A stretch of DNA of 51,666 nucleotides from Clostridia bacterium (lineage in GTDB: Bacteria; Bacillota; Clostridia; Oscillospirales; RGIG5299): contig JAFVQJ010000031.1 of the NCBI GenBank assembly GCA_017504945.1, positions 1 through 51,666 of the forward strand, in the 5' to 3' direction. Of this stretch, positions 6,068 to 13,222 are shown one piece after another. Numbering within the stretch: position 1 is the stretch's first letter; each line of letters starts with the position of its first letter. The notes beneath the pieces are model-generated. The model did no database searches. It saw only the letters and a program-made list of their open reading frames with translations, and was not told where the DNA came from. The translations under genes were made by a program, and so were the position numbers.

Positions 6068-7858
6068 TTAATTTATTTTTTCAAAATCAGAAGCACCGTG
6101 CTTGCAAAGCGGACATATAAAATCTTCGGGAAGGGGCTCGCCCTCGTAGACGTAGCCGCATATCTTGCAAACGTAGCCCTTTTTGCCGTCGGTCTCGGGC
6201 GCGGGCTTGACCTTTTGCTGATAATAGCTGTATGTCATCGTTTCTCTGTCGTTTATCACGCGGGCTTCGGTAACCGAGCAGATAAACATACCGTGAGTGT
6301 CAAGGTCGATATACTGCTCTACCTTAAGCGACATAAAGGAATTTATATATCTCGGTAAGAAGATAAGTCCGTTGTCGGAGCGAAGGGGAGTGCAATTTGC
6401 AAACTTATCAACGTTTCTGCCGCTCTGGAAGCCGAAGGTCTCAAAGACCTTAAAGGGAGCATCGATATTAAGGCAGTTTATATTCATAATGCCCGACTGC
6501 TTAATAACGTGGTGCGAATAGTTTTCCTTGTTTATCGTAACGGCAATGCGGTTTGGGGTATTTGTTACCTGAGTAACGGTGTTTACGATAAGACCGTTAT
6601 CCTTCTTTCCGTCGTTTGAGGTAACGACGTAAAGACCGTAGCCGATATTAAAGAGCGCCGTGAGATCGTTTTTGTTTGCCGTAGAATCCTGCCGTGCGAG
6701 ATAATCCTTGCAAAGCTCGTCGGCAAGAGCGTTGAGCTGTGCGGTGCTTTCCTCGTTAAGAGCCGACATGATCTTAACGGTGTTTTCCGCAAAGGTGATA
6801 TTCTTGCTCTTTGCAAACATGTCTCTCATAACCTTCGCGGCAAGAGGAGCCCAGCTTCCGTTTTCAATAAGAGCTACCGTTCTGCTTTGGAAATTTCTCT
6901 CGGTAAGATGATTTATAAACTCGCGCATAAAGGGAAATATCTCCGCGTTGTAGGTGGTGGTGGCGAGAACGAGCTTACCGTATCTGAAGGCGTCCTCCAC
7001 CGCTTTAGCCATATCGCACCTTGCAAGGTCGTGAACGGTAACTGCGGGACAGCCGTTTGACTTAAGCTTCTCTGCGAGCTGAAGCACTGCCTTTTTGGTG
7101 TTGCCGTAAACGGAGGTGTAGGCAATAACAATGCCGTCGTCCTCGGGAGCGTAGCTCGACCAGGTGTTGTAAAGGTTTATATAATATCCCAGATTTTCGG
7201 TAAGCACGGGACCGTGAAGCGGGCAGATTATCGAAATATCGAGGGTAGAAGCCTTTTTGAGAAGCGCCTGGACCTGTGCGCCGTATTTGCCCACTATTCC
7301 GATGTAATAGCGTCTTGCCTCGCAAGCCCAATCCTCGTCGGCGTCAAGCGCGCCGAACTTTCCGAAGCCGTCGGCAGAGAAAAGCACCTTGTCCTTGCTG
7401 TCGTAAGCAACAATTACCTCGGGCCAATGGACCATCGGTGCGGTAACGAAGGTAAGAGTATGGTTGCCGAGCGCAAGGGTGTCGCCCTCGCCCACGACGA
7501 TTCTCTTATCGGCAAAATCGGTGCCGAAGAAGTTCTTCATCATAGCAAAAGCCTTTGCCGAGGAAACTATCTTCGCATCGGGATAAGCCTTCGAAAAGTT
7601 GAAGATATTTGCCGAATGATCGGGCTCCATATGCAAAACAACGAGATAATCGGGCTTTTTGCCCTCCAATGCAGCCTCGATGTTGTCGAGCCACTCGTGA
7701 GTAAATGCGGCGTCAACGGTATCCATTATTGCGATTTTTTCATCAATAATGGCGTAGGAGTTGTACGACATACCGTTGGGAACGACGTACTGCCCCTCGA
7801 AAAGATCGATTTTTTTATCGTTTACGCCGATATATTTAATATCATTTGTAACGTTCAT
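6068..7858 (-). CDS. Flavodiiron protein with flavin reductase and rubredoxin domains
   Basis: A 596-aa fusion that reduces O2 to water or NO to N2O in anaerobes. Domain order: metallo-beta-lactamase diiron domain (1-250; ligands H76, E78, D80, H144, D163 and the His of PLHGP near 224), flavodoxin FMN domain (from IAYTSVYGNTKKAV, about 255-395), flavin-reductase-like FMN domain (NIGYGLYVVTS...NKENYSHHVI, about 415-545), and C-terminal rubredoxin (CKICGYVYEG ... CPLCKHG, about 550-596). Position 81 is His as in active FDPs. The start at 7858 has AGAGGTG upstream, and a longer start at 7906 is ruled out because it lies before the -10 box. It heads the operon with ftn and rubredoxin. Confidence 0.94.
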   Translation of the reverse strand: MNVTNDIKYIGVNDKKIDLFEGQYVVPNGMSYNSYAIIDEKIAIMDTVDAAFTHEWLDNIEAALEGKKPDYLVVLHMEPDHSANIFNFSKAYPDAKIVSSAKAFAMMKNFFGTDFADKRIVVGEGDTLALGNHTLTFVTAPMVHWPEVIVAYDSKDKVLFSADGFGKFGALDADEDWACEARRYYIGIVGKYGAQVQALLKKASTLDISIICPLHGPVLTENLGYYINLYNTWSSYAPEDDGIVIAYTSVYGNTKKAVLQLAEKLKSNGCPAVTVHDLARCDMAKAVEDAFRYGKLVLATTTYNAEIFPFMREFINHLTERNFQSRTVALIENGSWAPLAAKVMRDMFAKSKNITFAENTVKIMSALNEESTAQLNALADELCKDYLARQDSTANKNDLTALFNIGYGLYVVTSNDGKKDNGLIVNTVTQVTNTPNRIAVTINKENYSHHVIKQSGIMNINCLNIDAPFKVFETFGFQSGRNVDKFANCTPLRSDNGLIFLPRYINSFMSLKVEQYIDLDTHGMFICSVTEARVINDRETMTYSYYQQKVKPAPETDGKKGYVCKICGYVYEGEPLPEDFICPLCKHGASDFEKIN

Positions 7859-7877
7859 TTTAAACACCTCTTGGAAT

Positions 7878-7906
7878 ATTATACCACCGATTCGCTTACT
7901 AATCAA
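7878..7906 (-). promoter_or_regulatory. FDP-ferritin-rubredoxin promoter
   Basis: On the minus strand: TTGATT, 17 bp, TATAAT, about 20 nt before the FDP start codon. The leader is too short for a riboswitch, and no clear operator palindrome is visible beside it. Confidence 0.85.
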
Positions 7907-7923
7907 TAATAAAATTCATACCT

Positions 7924-8148
7924 TTAATCTAAAATTTTTCCGTCGGTCGAAACGGTAACTACCTGCCACGGAATAAACTTGCCGCTTGCCATCAAAGCTC
8001 TTTTAACGGCGTTTTCAATTCCGCCGCAGCAGGGGACCTCCATTCTTACCACCTTAACGCTCTTGATATCGTTATTTTTGATTATTGCGGTGAGCTTATC
8101 GGCGGAAATTGCAAAGCTTCGCAAGGAGGGTGTGCTTTTTTGCCGCAA
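7924..8148 (-). pseudogene. Decayed 4Fe-4S ferredoxin-family gene, C-terminal remnant
   Basis: The last 58 codons (from 8097 down) encode KLTAIIKNNDIKSV, then VRMEVPCCGGIENAVKRAL and a WQVVTVSTDGKILD tail. This is the conserved C terminus of clostridial ferredoxin-domain proteins of roughly 250-300 aa that carry CxxCxxC clusters at the N terminus. Upstream of 8097 the homology stops, and there is no ATG, no cluster motif and room for only 17 unrelated codons. The N-terminal three quarters are therefore lost. Family assignment rests on recalled conservation of the tail. Confidence 0.7.
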
Positions 8149-8170
8149 AAACCGTTTTAAGCTTCTGTAA

Positions 8171-8211
8171 AAAAACAGACCCGTGACGAATTACGTCACG
8201 GGTATTTTTTA
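8171..8211. terminator. Bidirectional terminator
   Basis: CCCGTGACG...CGTCACGGG with an A run before and a T run after. It serves the lipoprotein gene on the minus strand and would isolate the decayed ferredoxin remnant. Confidence 0.85.
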
Positions 8212-8601
8212 CTTCTTATAATAGGTCGTACCGTCGATAACTATGTAATCCGGACCCTCCGAAAAGCTGTAATTTCTGAAATACTTTCCGGTCGACTGAT
8301 CGAAGACCGCGCCGTAAAAGCCGGAGCTGTTGGAAAAGGTAATAACGTCGCCTTTTATTTTGTAGTTGCCGCTGTAGGTCGATATTTCAAATTCGCCGAG
8401 ATAGCTTCGGTAGGTAAAGGTGTTTCCGCTGAAGGTGTAAGACGATCCCACCTCGGAGCCGAGCCCTATGTCGTCCGCAACGTTTTCATAGGTGCCGGAA
8501 AGACCGCCGCCCATAAACCTCTCCACGATCGCGCAGGATGAAAAGGAAACGATAGAAATTACCGTTAAAAGTGCCAAAAATACAGAAAAAACGCGTTTCA
8601 T
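8209..8601 (-). CDS. Small secreted lipoprotein, unknown function
   Basis: A 130-aa protein with a type II signal peptide: a KR start, a hydrophobic stretch (VFSVFLALLTVISIVSF) and lipobox SFSSC at about residue 23. It would be anchored to the outer face of the membrane. The mature part is rich in Gly, Ser, Tyr and Thr with alternating hydrophobic residues (YTFSGNTFTYRSYLGEFEISTYSGNYKI), suggesting a small beta-barrel or lipocalin-like fold. I do not recognise a family. It is monocistronic, with a perfect-consensus promoter and its own terminator. Confidence 0.85.
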   Translation of the reverse strand: MKRVFSVFLALLTVISIVSFSSCAIVERFMGGGLSGTYENVADDIGLGSEVGSSYTFSGNTFTYRSYLGEFEISTYSGNYKIKGDVITFSNSSGFYGAVFDQSTGKYFRNYSFSEGPDYIVIDGTTYYKK

Positions 8602-8623
8602 TTAAAAAACTCCTTTTTAAAAG

Positions 8624-8652
8624 ATTATATCATCGCTTTAAAACAATGTCAA
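8624..8652 (-). promoter_or_regulatory. Promoter of the small lipoprotein gene
   Basis: On the minus strand: TTGACA, 17 bp, TATAAT, a perfect match to the sigma-A consensus, followed by AAAAGGAG before the ATG at 8601. Strong expression is expected. Confidence 0.88.
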
Positions 8653-8655
8653 ATA

Positions 8656-9591
8656 TTATTTGCAAAGCCGTTCGATAACTTCAATGCCCTTTAAAGACAG
8701 CTCCCTTGTAACGACGGGACTCGTAAGCAAGCCCTTTTCCAAGCACTCCCTGATGTGAAGCACCTCGTAGACCATCTCGTTTTTGCAGGGGAATGAGATC
8801 TCCTCGCAGGGCTTGCCCTCAAGGTGCAGCGTTGCGCCTCTTGCCTTCCAATAGCTCGGTATCTCAATGTATCCCTTCGAGCCGAATATGCGCGCCGTGT
8901 TGTCAAGAACCGAAACGGTGCTGTTTTTTACGTTGAAAATAACGCCGCTCTTCGTTTTTCCCGCAACGGTATATTGCCATTCAACGCCGTTTGGCATTTC
9001 GCTTTTAAAAATTTGAGCGCACTCAATATCTCCGAAAAGCCATAAAAGAAGCTCGAATGCATAGATGCCGCTTGAAAGAAGGGGACCGCCGCCAAGCTCC
9101 TTGTCGTACATCCAGGCGTTGTATGAGCCGGGGAAGCTGTGGCTCGTTTCCGCCATTGATACCTCGCCTATAACGCCCTCGGAAATAAGACGCTTTACCT
9201 CCGTGAGAGTGGGCAAGAAGAGCATTTTCTGCGCCTCGATAATAAAAAGACCCTTTTTGCCCGCAAGCTCGAAAAGCTCATCCGTTTCCTTTGCGGTGAG
9301 AGTGCAGGGCTTTTCGCAAACGACGTGCTTACCCGCCAAAAGCGCCGCCTTGGCAAGAGTATAATGCTCCGAGTTGACGGTTGAAATATAAACGATATTT
9401 ATATCACCGTCGGCAAGCAGCTCGGCATGACTTCCGTAAGCCCTTTCAATACCCCAATCCGCTGCCTTTTTACGCGCCCTATCAAGCGTTCTCGACGACA
9501 CCGCAACGGCGTTTCCCGCTCCCGTCTCCTTAAGAGCCGCGATAAATCTCGGTGCAATGGATGAGGTGCTCATTATTCCGTAATTAAGCAT
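8656..9591 (-). CDS. Gfo/Idh/MocA family NAD(P)-dependent oxidoreductase
   Basis: Encodes 311 aa. The N-terminal Rossmann domain (1-120) has the variant opening YGIMSTSSIAPRF and the family motif GKHVVCEKPCTLT containing the conserved EKP lysine. The C-terminal dimerisation domain carries the GGGPLLSSGIYAFELLLWLFG segment, where an alpha/beta sheet binds sugar or polyol substrate. Such enzymes oxidise or reduce sugars, inositols or dihydrodiols; the substrate cannot be read here. Of several clustered ATGs, 9591 is chosen because AAAGAG lies 9 nt before it. It has its own promoter, divergent from GtrA. Confidence 0.9.
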   Translation of the reverse strand: MLNYGIMSTSSIAPRFIAALKETGAGNAVAVSSRTLDRARKKAADWGIERAYGSHAELLADGDINIVYISTVNSEHYTLAKAALLAGKHVVCEKPCTLTAKETDELFELAGKKGLFIIEAQKMLFLPTLTEVKRLISEGVIGEVSMAETSHSFPGSYNAWMYDKELGGGPLLSSGIYAFELLLWLFGDIECAQIFKSEMPNGVEWQYTVAGKTKSGVIFNVKNSTVSVLDNTARIFGSKGYIEIPSYWKARGATLHLEGKPCEEISFPCKNEMVYEVLHIRECLEKGLLTSPVVTRELSLKGIEVIERLCK

Positions 9592-9622
9592 TAACATCAT
9601 CTCTTTGAATAAATATGAAGAT

Positions 9623-9651
9623 ATTATATCACATCGCCCGAAAAAGAGCAA
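9623..9651 (-). promoter_or_regulatory. Promoter of the Gfo/Idh/MocA gene
   Basis: On the minus strand: TTGCTC, 17 bp, TATAAT. It is back to back with the GtrA promoter at 9664-9692, leaving 12 bp between the two -35 boxes. Confidence 0.8.
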
Positions 9652-9663
9652 GAAAAAAAGAAG

Positions 9664-9692
9664 TTGCCAAAAAATGTAAAGCGTGTTATAAT
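9664..9692 (+). promoter_or_regulatory. gtrA promoter
   Basis: TTGCCA, 17 bp, TATAAT, with AGGAG at 9711-9715 before the ATG at 9723. The -10 box lies inside a longer open frame from 9615, which confirms the shorter start. Confidence 0.82.
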
Positions 9693-9722
9693 AAGAAAAA
9701 AGTCGAAAAAAGGAGATGCATT

Positions 9723-10136
9723 ATGAAAAAAGACAAAAAGACCTTTTTGCAGGCGTTGAAATTCACCTTGTTTTCAATATCTGCGGGCATAATTCAAATA
9801 GGCTCCTTTTCCTTGCTGGAAATATTCATAAAGGACTATTGGATACCTTATCTTATCTCCCTTATCCTTTCAATAGTGTGGAACTTCACCTTAAACCGTC
9901 GCTACACCTTTCAATCGGCTGCAAACGTGCCTGTCGCAATGGCAAAGGTTTTTGGATTTTATCTCGTTTTCACCCCTCTCTCAACGCTGCTCGGGAACCT
10001 TGCCGAGAAGGGCGGAGTAAACGACTTTATAATTCTTGCTCTCACTATGATAGCCAACTTCATTTTGGAATTTCTCTTTTGCAAATTCGTGGTCTACCGC
10101 GGCAAAGAGAATACTCTTGCCAAAAAAGAAAAATAA
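9723..10136 (+). CDS. GtrA-like membrane protein
   Basis: A 137-aa protein with four predicted transmembrane segments and the GtrA-family pattern: FTLFSISAGIIQIGSFSLLE in TM1, the loop motif WNFTLNRRYTFQS after TM2, and FCKFVVYRG after TM4. Family members are thought to help move lipid-linked sugars across the membrane for cell-surface glycans. The start is set by the promoter and AGGAG. No glycosyltransferase sits beside it, so its sugar partner is not visible in the window. Confidence 0.88.
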   Translation: MKKDKKTFLQALKFTLFSISAGIIQIGSFSLLEIFIKDYWIPYLISLILSIVWNFTLNRRYTFQSAANVPVAMAKVFGFYLVFTPLSTLLGNLAEKGGVNDFIILALTMIANFILEFLFCKFVVYRGKENTLAKKEK

Positions 10137-10138
10137 TA

Positions 10139-10168
10139 AAAAGCTCCGCTTCAAGCGGAGCTTTTTTG
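10139..10168 (+). terminator. gtrA terminator
   Basis: AAGCTCCGCT TCA AGCGGAGCTT followed by a T run, directly after the stop codon. Confidence 0.9.
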
Positions 10169-10233
10169 TCTGTTGGACAGGAAAAATATATTTTCGCAGT
10201 TTTGCGTATGAATTCGAACTCTTGCGGTTTTTA

Positions 10234-10410
10234 GTGAAATTGTTCGCTTGCGCTCACAGTGAAATAATTTCCTTACGTAAATTGTGAAATTTGATGCTGA
10301 CGCATCAAGTGAAATTAAATCCACCCACTCGCCGTCGAGGCGAATTTCACACGCCGTAGGCGTATTTCACATTGCGAAGCAATATTTCACCCACCCATAA
10401 GGGTGGATTT
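10234..10410. repeat. Ordered array of GTGAAAT-spaced palindromes
   Basis: GTGAAAT occurs at 10234, 10259, 10284 and 10309, exactly 25 bp apart. Its reverse complement ATTTCAC follows at 10344, 10364 and 10384, exactly 20 bp apart. Between the heptamers sit different small palindromes, for example TTGATGC/GCATCAA, ACGCC/GGCGT and ATTGC/GCAAT. AAATCCACCC (10317-10326) and GGGTGGATTT (10401-10410) form an outer inverted pair. The conserved heptamer is constant and the stems vary. There is no coding sequence in it. The function is unknown. Confidence 0.85.
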
Positions 10411-10415
10411 AGTTG

Positions 10416-10447
10416 AAAAAAGCACTTGCGTAAGCAAGTGCTTTTTT
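10416..10447 (-). terminator. tRNA-Leu terminator
   Basis: AAAAAAGCACTTGC GTAA GCAAGTGCTTTTTT: a symmetric hairpin directly beyond the CCA end of tRNA-Leu on the minus strand. Confidence 0.88.
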
Positions 10448-10448
10448 C

Positions 10449-10532
10449 TGGTGCGGCTGAAGGGACTTGAACCCCCACGTCGAAGACACCAGATCCTAAG
10501 TCTGGCGCGTCTGCCAGTTCCGCCACAGCCGC
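10449..10532 (-). tRNA. tRNA-Leu (UAG)
   Basis: An 84-nt type II cloverleaf with encoded CCA. The acceptor stem is GCGGCTG with CAGCCGC, the loop CTTAGGA gives anticodon TAG, and the long variable arm is TGTCTTCGACG. It lies 36 bp downstream of rpsT with only an attenuator-like hairpin between, so it may be made by readthrough from rpsT. No separate promoter is visible. Confidence 0.94.
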
Positions 10533-10535
10533 AAA

Positions 10536-10563
10536 TACAAAACCCTGCGTTAACAGGGTTTTA
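10536..10563 (-). terminator. rpsT terminator or attenuator
   Basis: AAACCCTG CGTTAA CAGGGTTT, a short stem with a few Ts after it on the minus strand. It is weaker than the tRNA-Leu terminator, allowing some readthrough. Confidence 0.65.
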
Positions 10564-10568
10564 AAGCA

Positions 10569-10823
10569 TTATTTTGCTGCCTGCTTTTTAGCAAGTGCAG
10601 ACTTCTTTCTTGCTGCGGTGTTCTTTTTGATAAGACCCTTGGTAGCAGCTCTGTCGATCTTCTTAACAGCCTCAAGATATTTTGCATCAACGTTTTCGCC
10701 GGTAGCAACTGCAGCGTCAAACTCTTTAACAGCGTTCTTCAAAGCGGTTTTCTTGGTTTTGTTGGAAGCAGTCTCCTCAGCGGTGATAAGAACTCTCTTT
10801 TTTGCAGACTTTATATTTGCCAT
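10569..10823 (-). CDS. rpsT: 30S ribosomal protein S20
   Basis: An 84-aa, Lys/Ala-rich three-helix protein that binds the bottom of the 16S rRNA body. The start MANIKSAKKRVL and the motif IDRAATKGLIKKNTAARKKS are family signatures. The ATG at 10823 has AAGGAGGG upstream; a longer in-frame start at 10850 would include the Shine-Dalgarno in the coding region and is rejected. It is monocistronic or joined to tRNA-Leu. Confidence 0.96.
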   Translation of the reverse strand: MANIKSAKKRVLITAEETASNKTKKTALKNAVKEFDAAVATGENVDAKYLEAVKKIDRAATKGLIKKNTAARKKSALAKKQAAK

Positions 10824-10862
10824 TTCTGTGCCCTCCTTGTAAACTATCATTGACTGACAAAT

Positions 10863-10891
10863 ATTATACCTTTTTTGTGAGCAAAAAGCAA
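10863..10891 (-). promoter_or_regulatory. rpsT promoter
   Basis: On the minus strand: TTGCTT, 17 bp, TATAAT, about 40 nt before the rpsT start. Confidence 0.8.
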
Positions 10892-11119
10892 GTGTTTTTT
10901 CAAATTTAATTAAGTTATCTCGGTTTAAATGTAATTTAAAGGTATTTCTTTATAAATAATAAGGCATAAATTTGTAACATTGCACAGAAGGATATGCAAA
11001 AAATTGTTCAATGTGTAAAAAAATTGCTTTTTGTAAAAAATAATGGTTGATTATTCCTTAAAAGTGTGATATTATAATATCGGTAAAATACCAAAAAAAC
11101 TATGAAAGGAAAACATAAA
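10892..11119 (+). promoter_or_regulatory. AT-rich upstream region of the solute-binding protein gene
   Basis: No gene is seen in this AT-rich 228-bp stretch. It holds a candidate promoter, TTGATT at 11047-11052 with TATTAT at 11070-11075 (17 bp); an overlapping TATAAT at 11073 would need a 20-bp spacer. An inverted repeat ACATTG (10977-10982) ... CAATGT (11009-11014) lies upstream and could be a regulator site, but this is only suggestive. Confidence 0.5.
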
Positions 11120-12829
11120 ATGAAAAAGGTATTATCAATTTTGCTTTGTGCACTTATGCTCGTCGGCATAGTAAGCGGACTTGCAGCTTGCACAGAGCCC
11201 GAAGATCCCGGTGTGCAGCCTCTTCGCCCCGAGGGTTACTATCCCAACATTACCTTAACGTTGAATATGCTGTCTTACGTTCAGTACGATCCGCTTCTCA
11301 ACGCAAAGGGTTGGACCCTCACCGATAACGCTGTTATGGATCTCATCAAGCAAGAGCTTGGAATCAAGTTCAAGCTTTCCATCGACGTTAAAGACATCGG
11401 CGTTTACTTCGAGAAGCTTGCAGCTGAGATCGCAGCAGGTAAATTTGCAGATATCGTCGGTATGGGCGACTACTATTTCGGTATCCCCAACCTCAAGGCA
11501 GCAAACCAGAACGATCTTCTTGCAGACCTTACCCCCTACATCAAGGGTACCGATGAAAACACCAAGCCCACTGAGGACGTTTTAGAGCTTTGGGAGCAGT
11601 CCGGTGATTCTATCTTCTATCCCGGCACCTTCGACGGTCAGATCAAAACTCTTCCCTGGGTTTCCGATGCGAGAGGCTCCTCTTATCAGTTCCTCTACAT
11701 CCGTCAGGATTGGCTCGAACAGGTAGGTATGGAAGCACCCACCAGCATTGACGAGATGACCGACGTAATGCGTGCATTCAAAAACAATATCGACGGCGCT
11801 TACGGTCTTGTAATCGGTAACGGTTTCTTGACTCAGGGCGAAAACTATTGCTCCGTATTCGATATGTTCGGAGTTCAGCCCTTTAACTGGTACGAGAAGG
11901 ACGATGGCTCCATCGCTCTCGGTATCACCAATAAGGACGCTATGAAGGCAGCTCTTACCGTTCTCCGCGGCTGGTATGCAGAAGGCCTCGTAAACAGCAG
12001 TGAAGAAAACGATATCACCGTTATGGGCGGTCTTCACTACACCTCTCAGGAGATAATGAACGGTAAAGCAGGTATGCACTTCGGTTCTACCTCTATGGGC
12101 TTTATCGGCAACACCATAAGAAAGAACAGAGATGCAAGATTCGTTGCAGTTCCGATCTTCGCAGCTGACGGCTATGAGCTTAAGATCGCTACCAATAACG
12201 ATGCATTCCATTTCTATGCAGTCGGCAAATCCAACCCCTATCCCGAGACCGGTATGAAGCTCTACAACTTCTACGTTGATATGCAGGTTGACGATGAGGG
12301 CAAATACTACGAGTACAATAAGTCTTCCGAGTATGAGAATGAAGCAGGAGAGATCGTAAAGGATTATCCCGCAGTTCAGTTTGCTCCCATAAGAACCAAT
12401 GCAGCTACCGATGTTGAGAAGAATAAAGAGTACCTCACCAACCTTCTCAATAAGGATACCGAGGGTATGACCGCAGGTCAGCTCGATACCTACAATCAGT
12501 ATTGGGAAGCTGTTGACAGCGGCTCCGTTACCTACAAGAACTACTGGTTGATGGAACAGTATAAAGAAGACGGCGTACTTTCGAAGTACTACGATCTCCT
12601 TGATACCAACACCTTCGTAAGAAATCTCTTCTTTGCACCTAACACTCCCGCAATGGATACTTACACTGCAGAGATAGATCCTCCCGTTGTTCTCGATGCT
12701 ATCGCTATAATCAAAGGCGTACAGCCCGTTGATTACTGGGATACTACCGTTGACACTTGGCTTTCTACCGGCGGTCAGACCATTACCGATGAAGCTAACG
12801 CATGGTGGAACACCGTTAACGTACAGTAA
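11120..12829 (+). CDS. ABC transporter solute-binding lipoprotein (orphan)
   Basis: Encodes 569 aa. The signal peptide KKVLSILLCALMLVGIVSG ends in a lipobox LAAC, giving a membrane-anchored extracytoplasmic binding protein. Size and motifs (LGIKFKLSIDVKD, FADIVGMGDYY, LYIRQDWLEQVGMEAPTSIDEM, GKAGMHFGSTSMG) fit the large LplA/family-1 extracellular binding proteins that bind oligosaccharides or similar carbohydrates. AAAGGA precedes the ATG at 11120. No permease or ATPase gene lies beside it, so it must work with a transporter encoded elsewhere. The ligand is unknown. Confidence 0.9.
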   Translation: MKKVLSILLCALMLVGIVSGLAACTEPEDPGVQPLRPEGYYPNITLTLNMLSYVQYDPLLNAKGWTLTDNAVMDLIKQELGIKFKLSIDVKDIGVYFEKLAAEIAAGKFADIVGMGDYYFGIPNLKAANQNDLLADLTPYIKGTDENTKPTEDVLELWEQSGDSIFYPGTFDGQIKTLPWVSDARGSSYQFLYIRQDWLEQVGMEAPTSIDEMTDVMRAFKNNIDGAYGLVIGNGFLTQGENYCSVFDMFGVQPFNWYEKDDGSIALGITNKDAMKAALTVLRGWYAEGLVNSSEENDITVMGGLHYTSQEIMNGKAGMHFGSTSMGFIGNTIRKNRDARFVAVPIFAADGYELKIATNNDAFHFYAVGKSNPYPETGMKLYNFYVDMQVDDEGKYYEYNKSSEYENEAGEIVKDYPAVQFAPIRTNAATDVEKNKEYLTNLLNKDTEGMTAGQLDTYNQYWEAVDSGSVTYKNYWLMEQYKEDGVLSKYYDLLDTNTFVRNLFFAPNTPAMDTYTAEIDPPVVLDAIAIIKGVQPVDYWDTTVDTWLSTGGQTITDEANAWWNTVNVQ

Positions 12830-12844
12830 TTTTACATTACGAAT

Positions 12845-12878
12845 AAAAAAGACCTGAATTTAATTCAGGTCTTTTTTT
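12845..12878. terminator. Bidirectional terminator
   Basis: AAAAAAGACCTGAATT TAATT CAGGTCTTTTTTT between two convergent genes, serving the binding-protein gene (+) and ireB (-). Confidence 0.9.
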
Positions 12879-12888
12879 ATTTTGTTCT

Positions 12889-13140
12889 TTAAAGCTTGGA
12901 AAGATAGTTCTTAACGAGTGCCTGCAAAAGCTCATCTCTGTCGAGCTTACAGATAAGGCTTCTCGCGTTGTTGTGATTGGTGATGTAGGTCGGATCCTCC
13001 GAAAGTATATAACCCACTATCTGATTTACGGGATCATAGCCCTTTTCCTTGAGTGCGGCGTAAACCTGACTCATAGTTTTTTTCATTTCATCGTCTTTGT
13101 CGTTTCCAAGAGAAAAGGTAACGGTACCTTTGCCAAACAT
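12889..13140 (-). CDS. ireB: IreB family regulatory phosphoprotein
   Basis: An 83-aa protein (formerly UPF0297/DUF965). In Enterococcus IreB is phosphorylated by the PASTA kinase IreK and restrains cephalosporin resistance. Diagnostic blocks are [45 protein letters not shown] in sequence, interrupted by no gaps, and an N-terminal Thr-containing stretch ([10 protein letters not shown]). It usually neighbours ruvX or alaS; here it follows pheT by 82 bp with its own promoter. No PASTA kinase gene is in the window. Confidence 0.93.
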   Translation of the reverse strand: MFGKGTVTFSLGNDKDDEMKKTMSQVYAALKEKGYDPVNQIVGYILSEDPTYITNHNNARSLICKLDRDELLQALVKNYLSKL

Positions 13141-13171
13141 ATCGGGTCCCTCCGTTTGTGAGTATATAATG

Positions 13172-13200
13172 ATTTTATCACACTTTTTTCACTTAATCAA
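13172..13200 (-). promoter_or_regulatory. ireB promoter
   Basis: On the minus strand: TTGATT, 17 bp, TAAAAT, in the 82-bp gap between pheT and ireB. No terminator is visible after pheT, so readthrough from pheST may add to it. Confidence 0.65.
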
Positions 13201-13222
13201 TAGTTTTTAAAGAAAAAAGTAT

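Noticed and set aside
7859..7906. Longer N terminus for the flavodiiron protein
   Set aside because: The extra codons lie over the -10/-35 promoter and lack homology; AGAGGTG supports 7858.
10234..10410. CRISPR-like periodic repeats
   Set aside because: The constant part is only 7 bp, the intervals are palindromes, orientation flips midway, and no cas genes are present.
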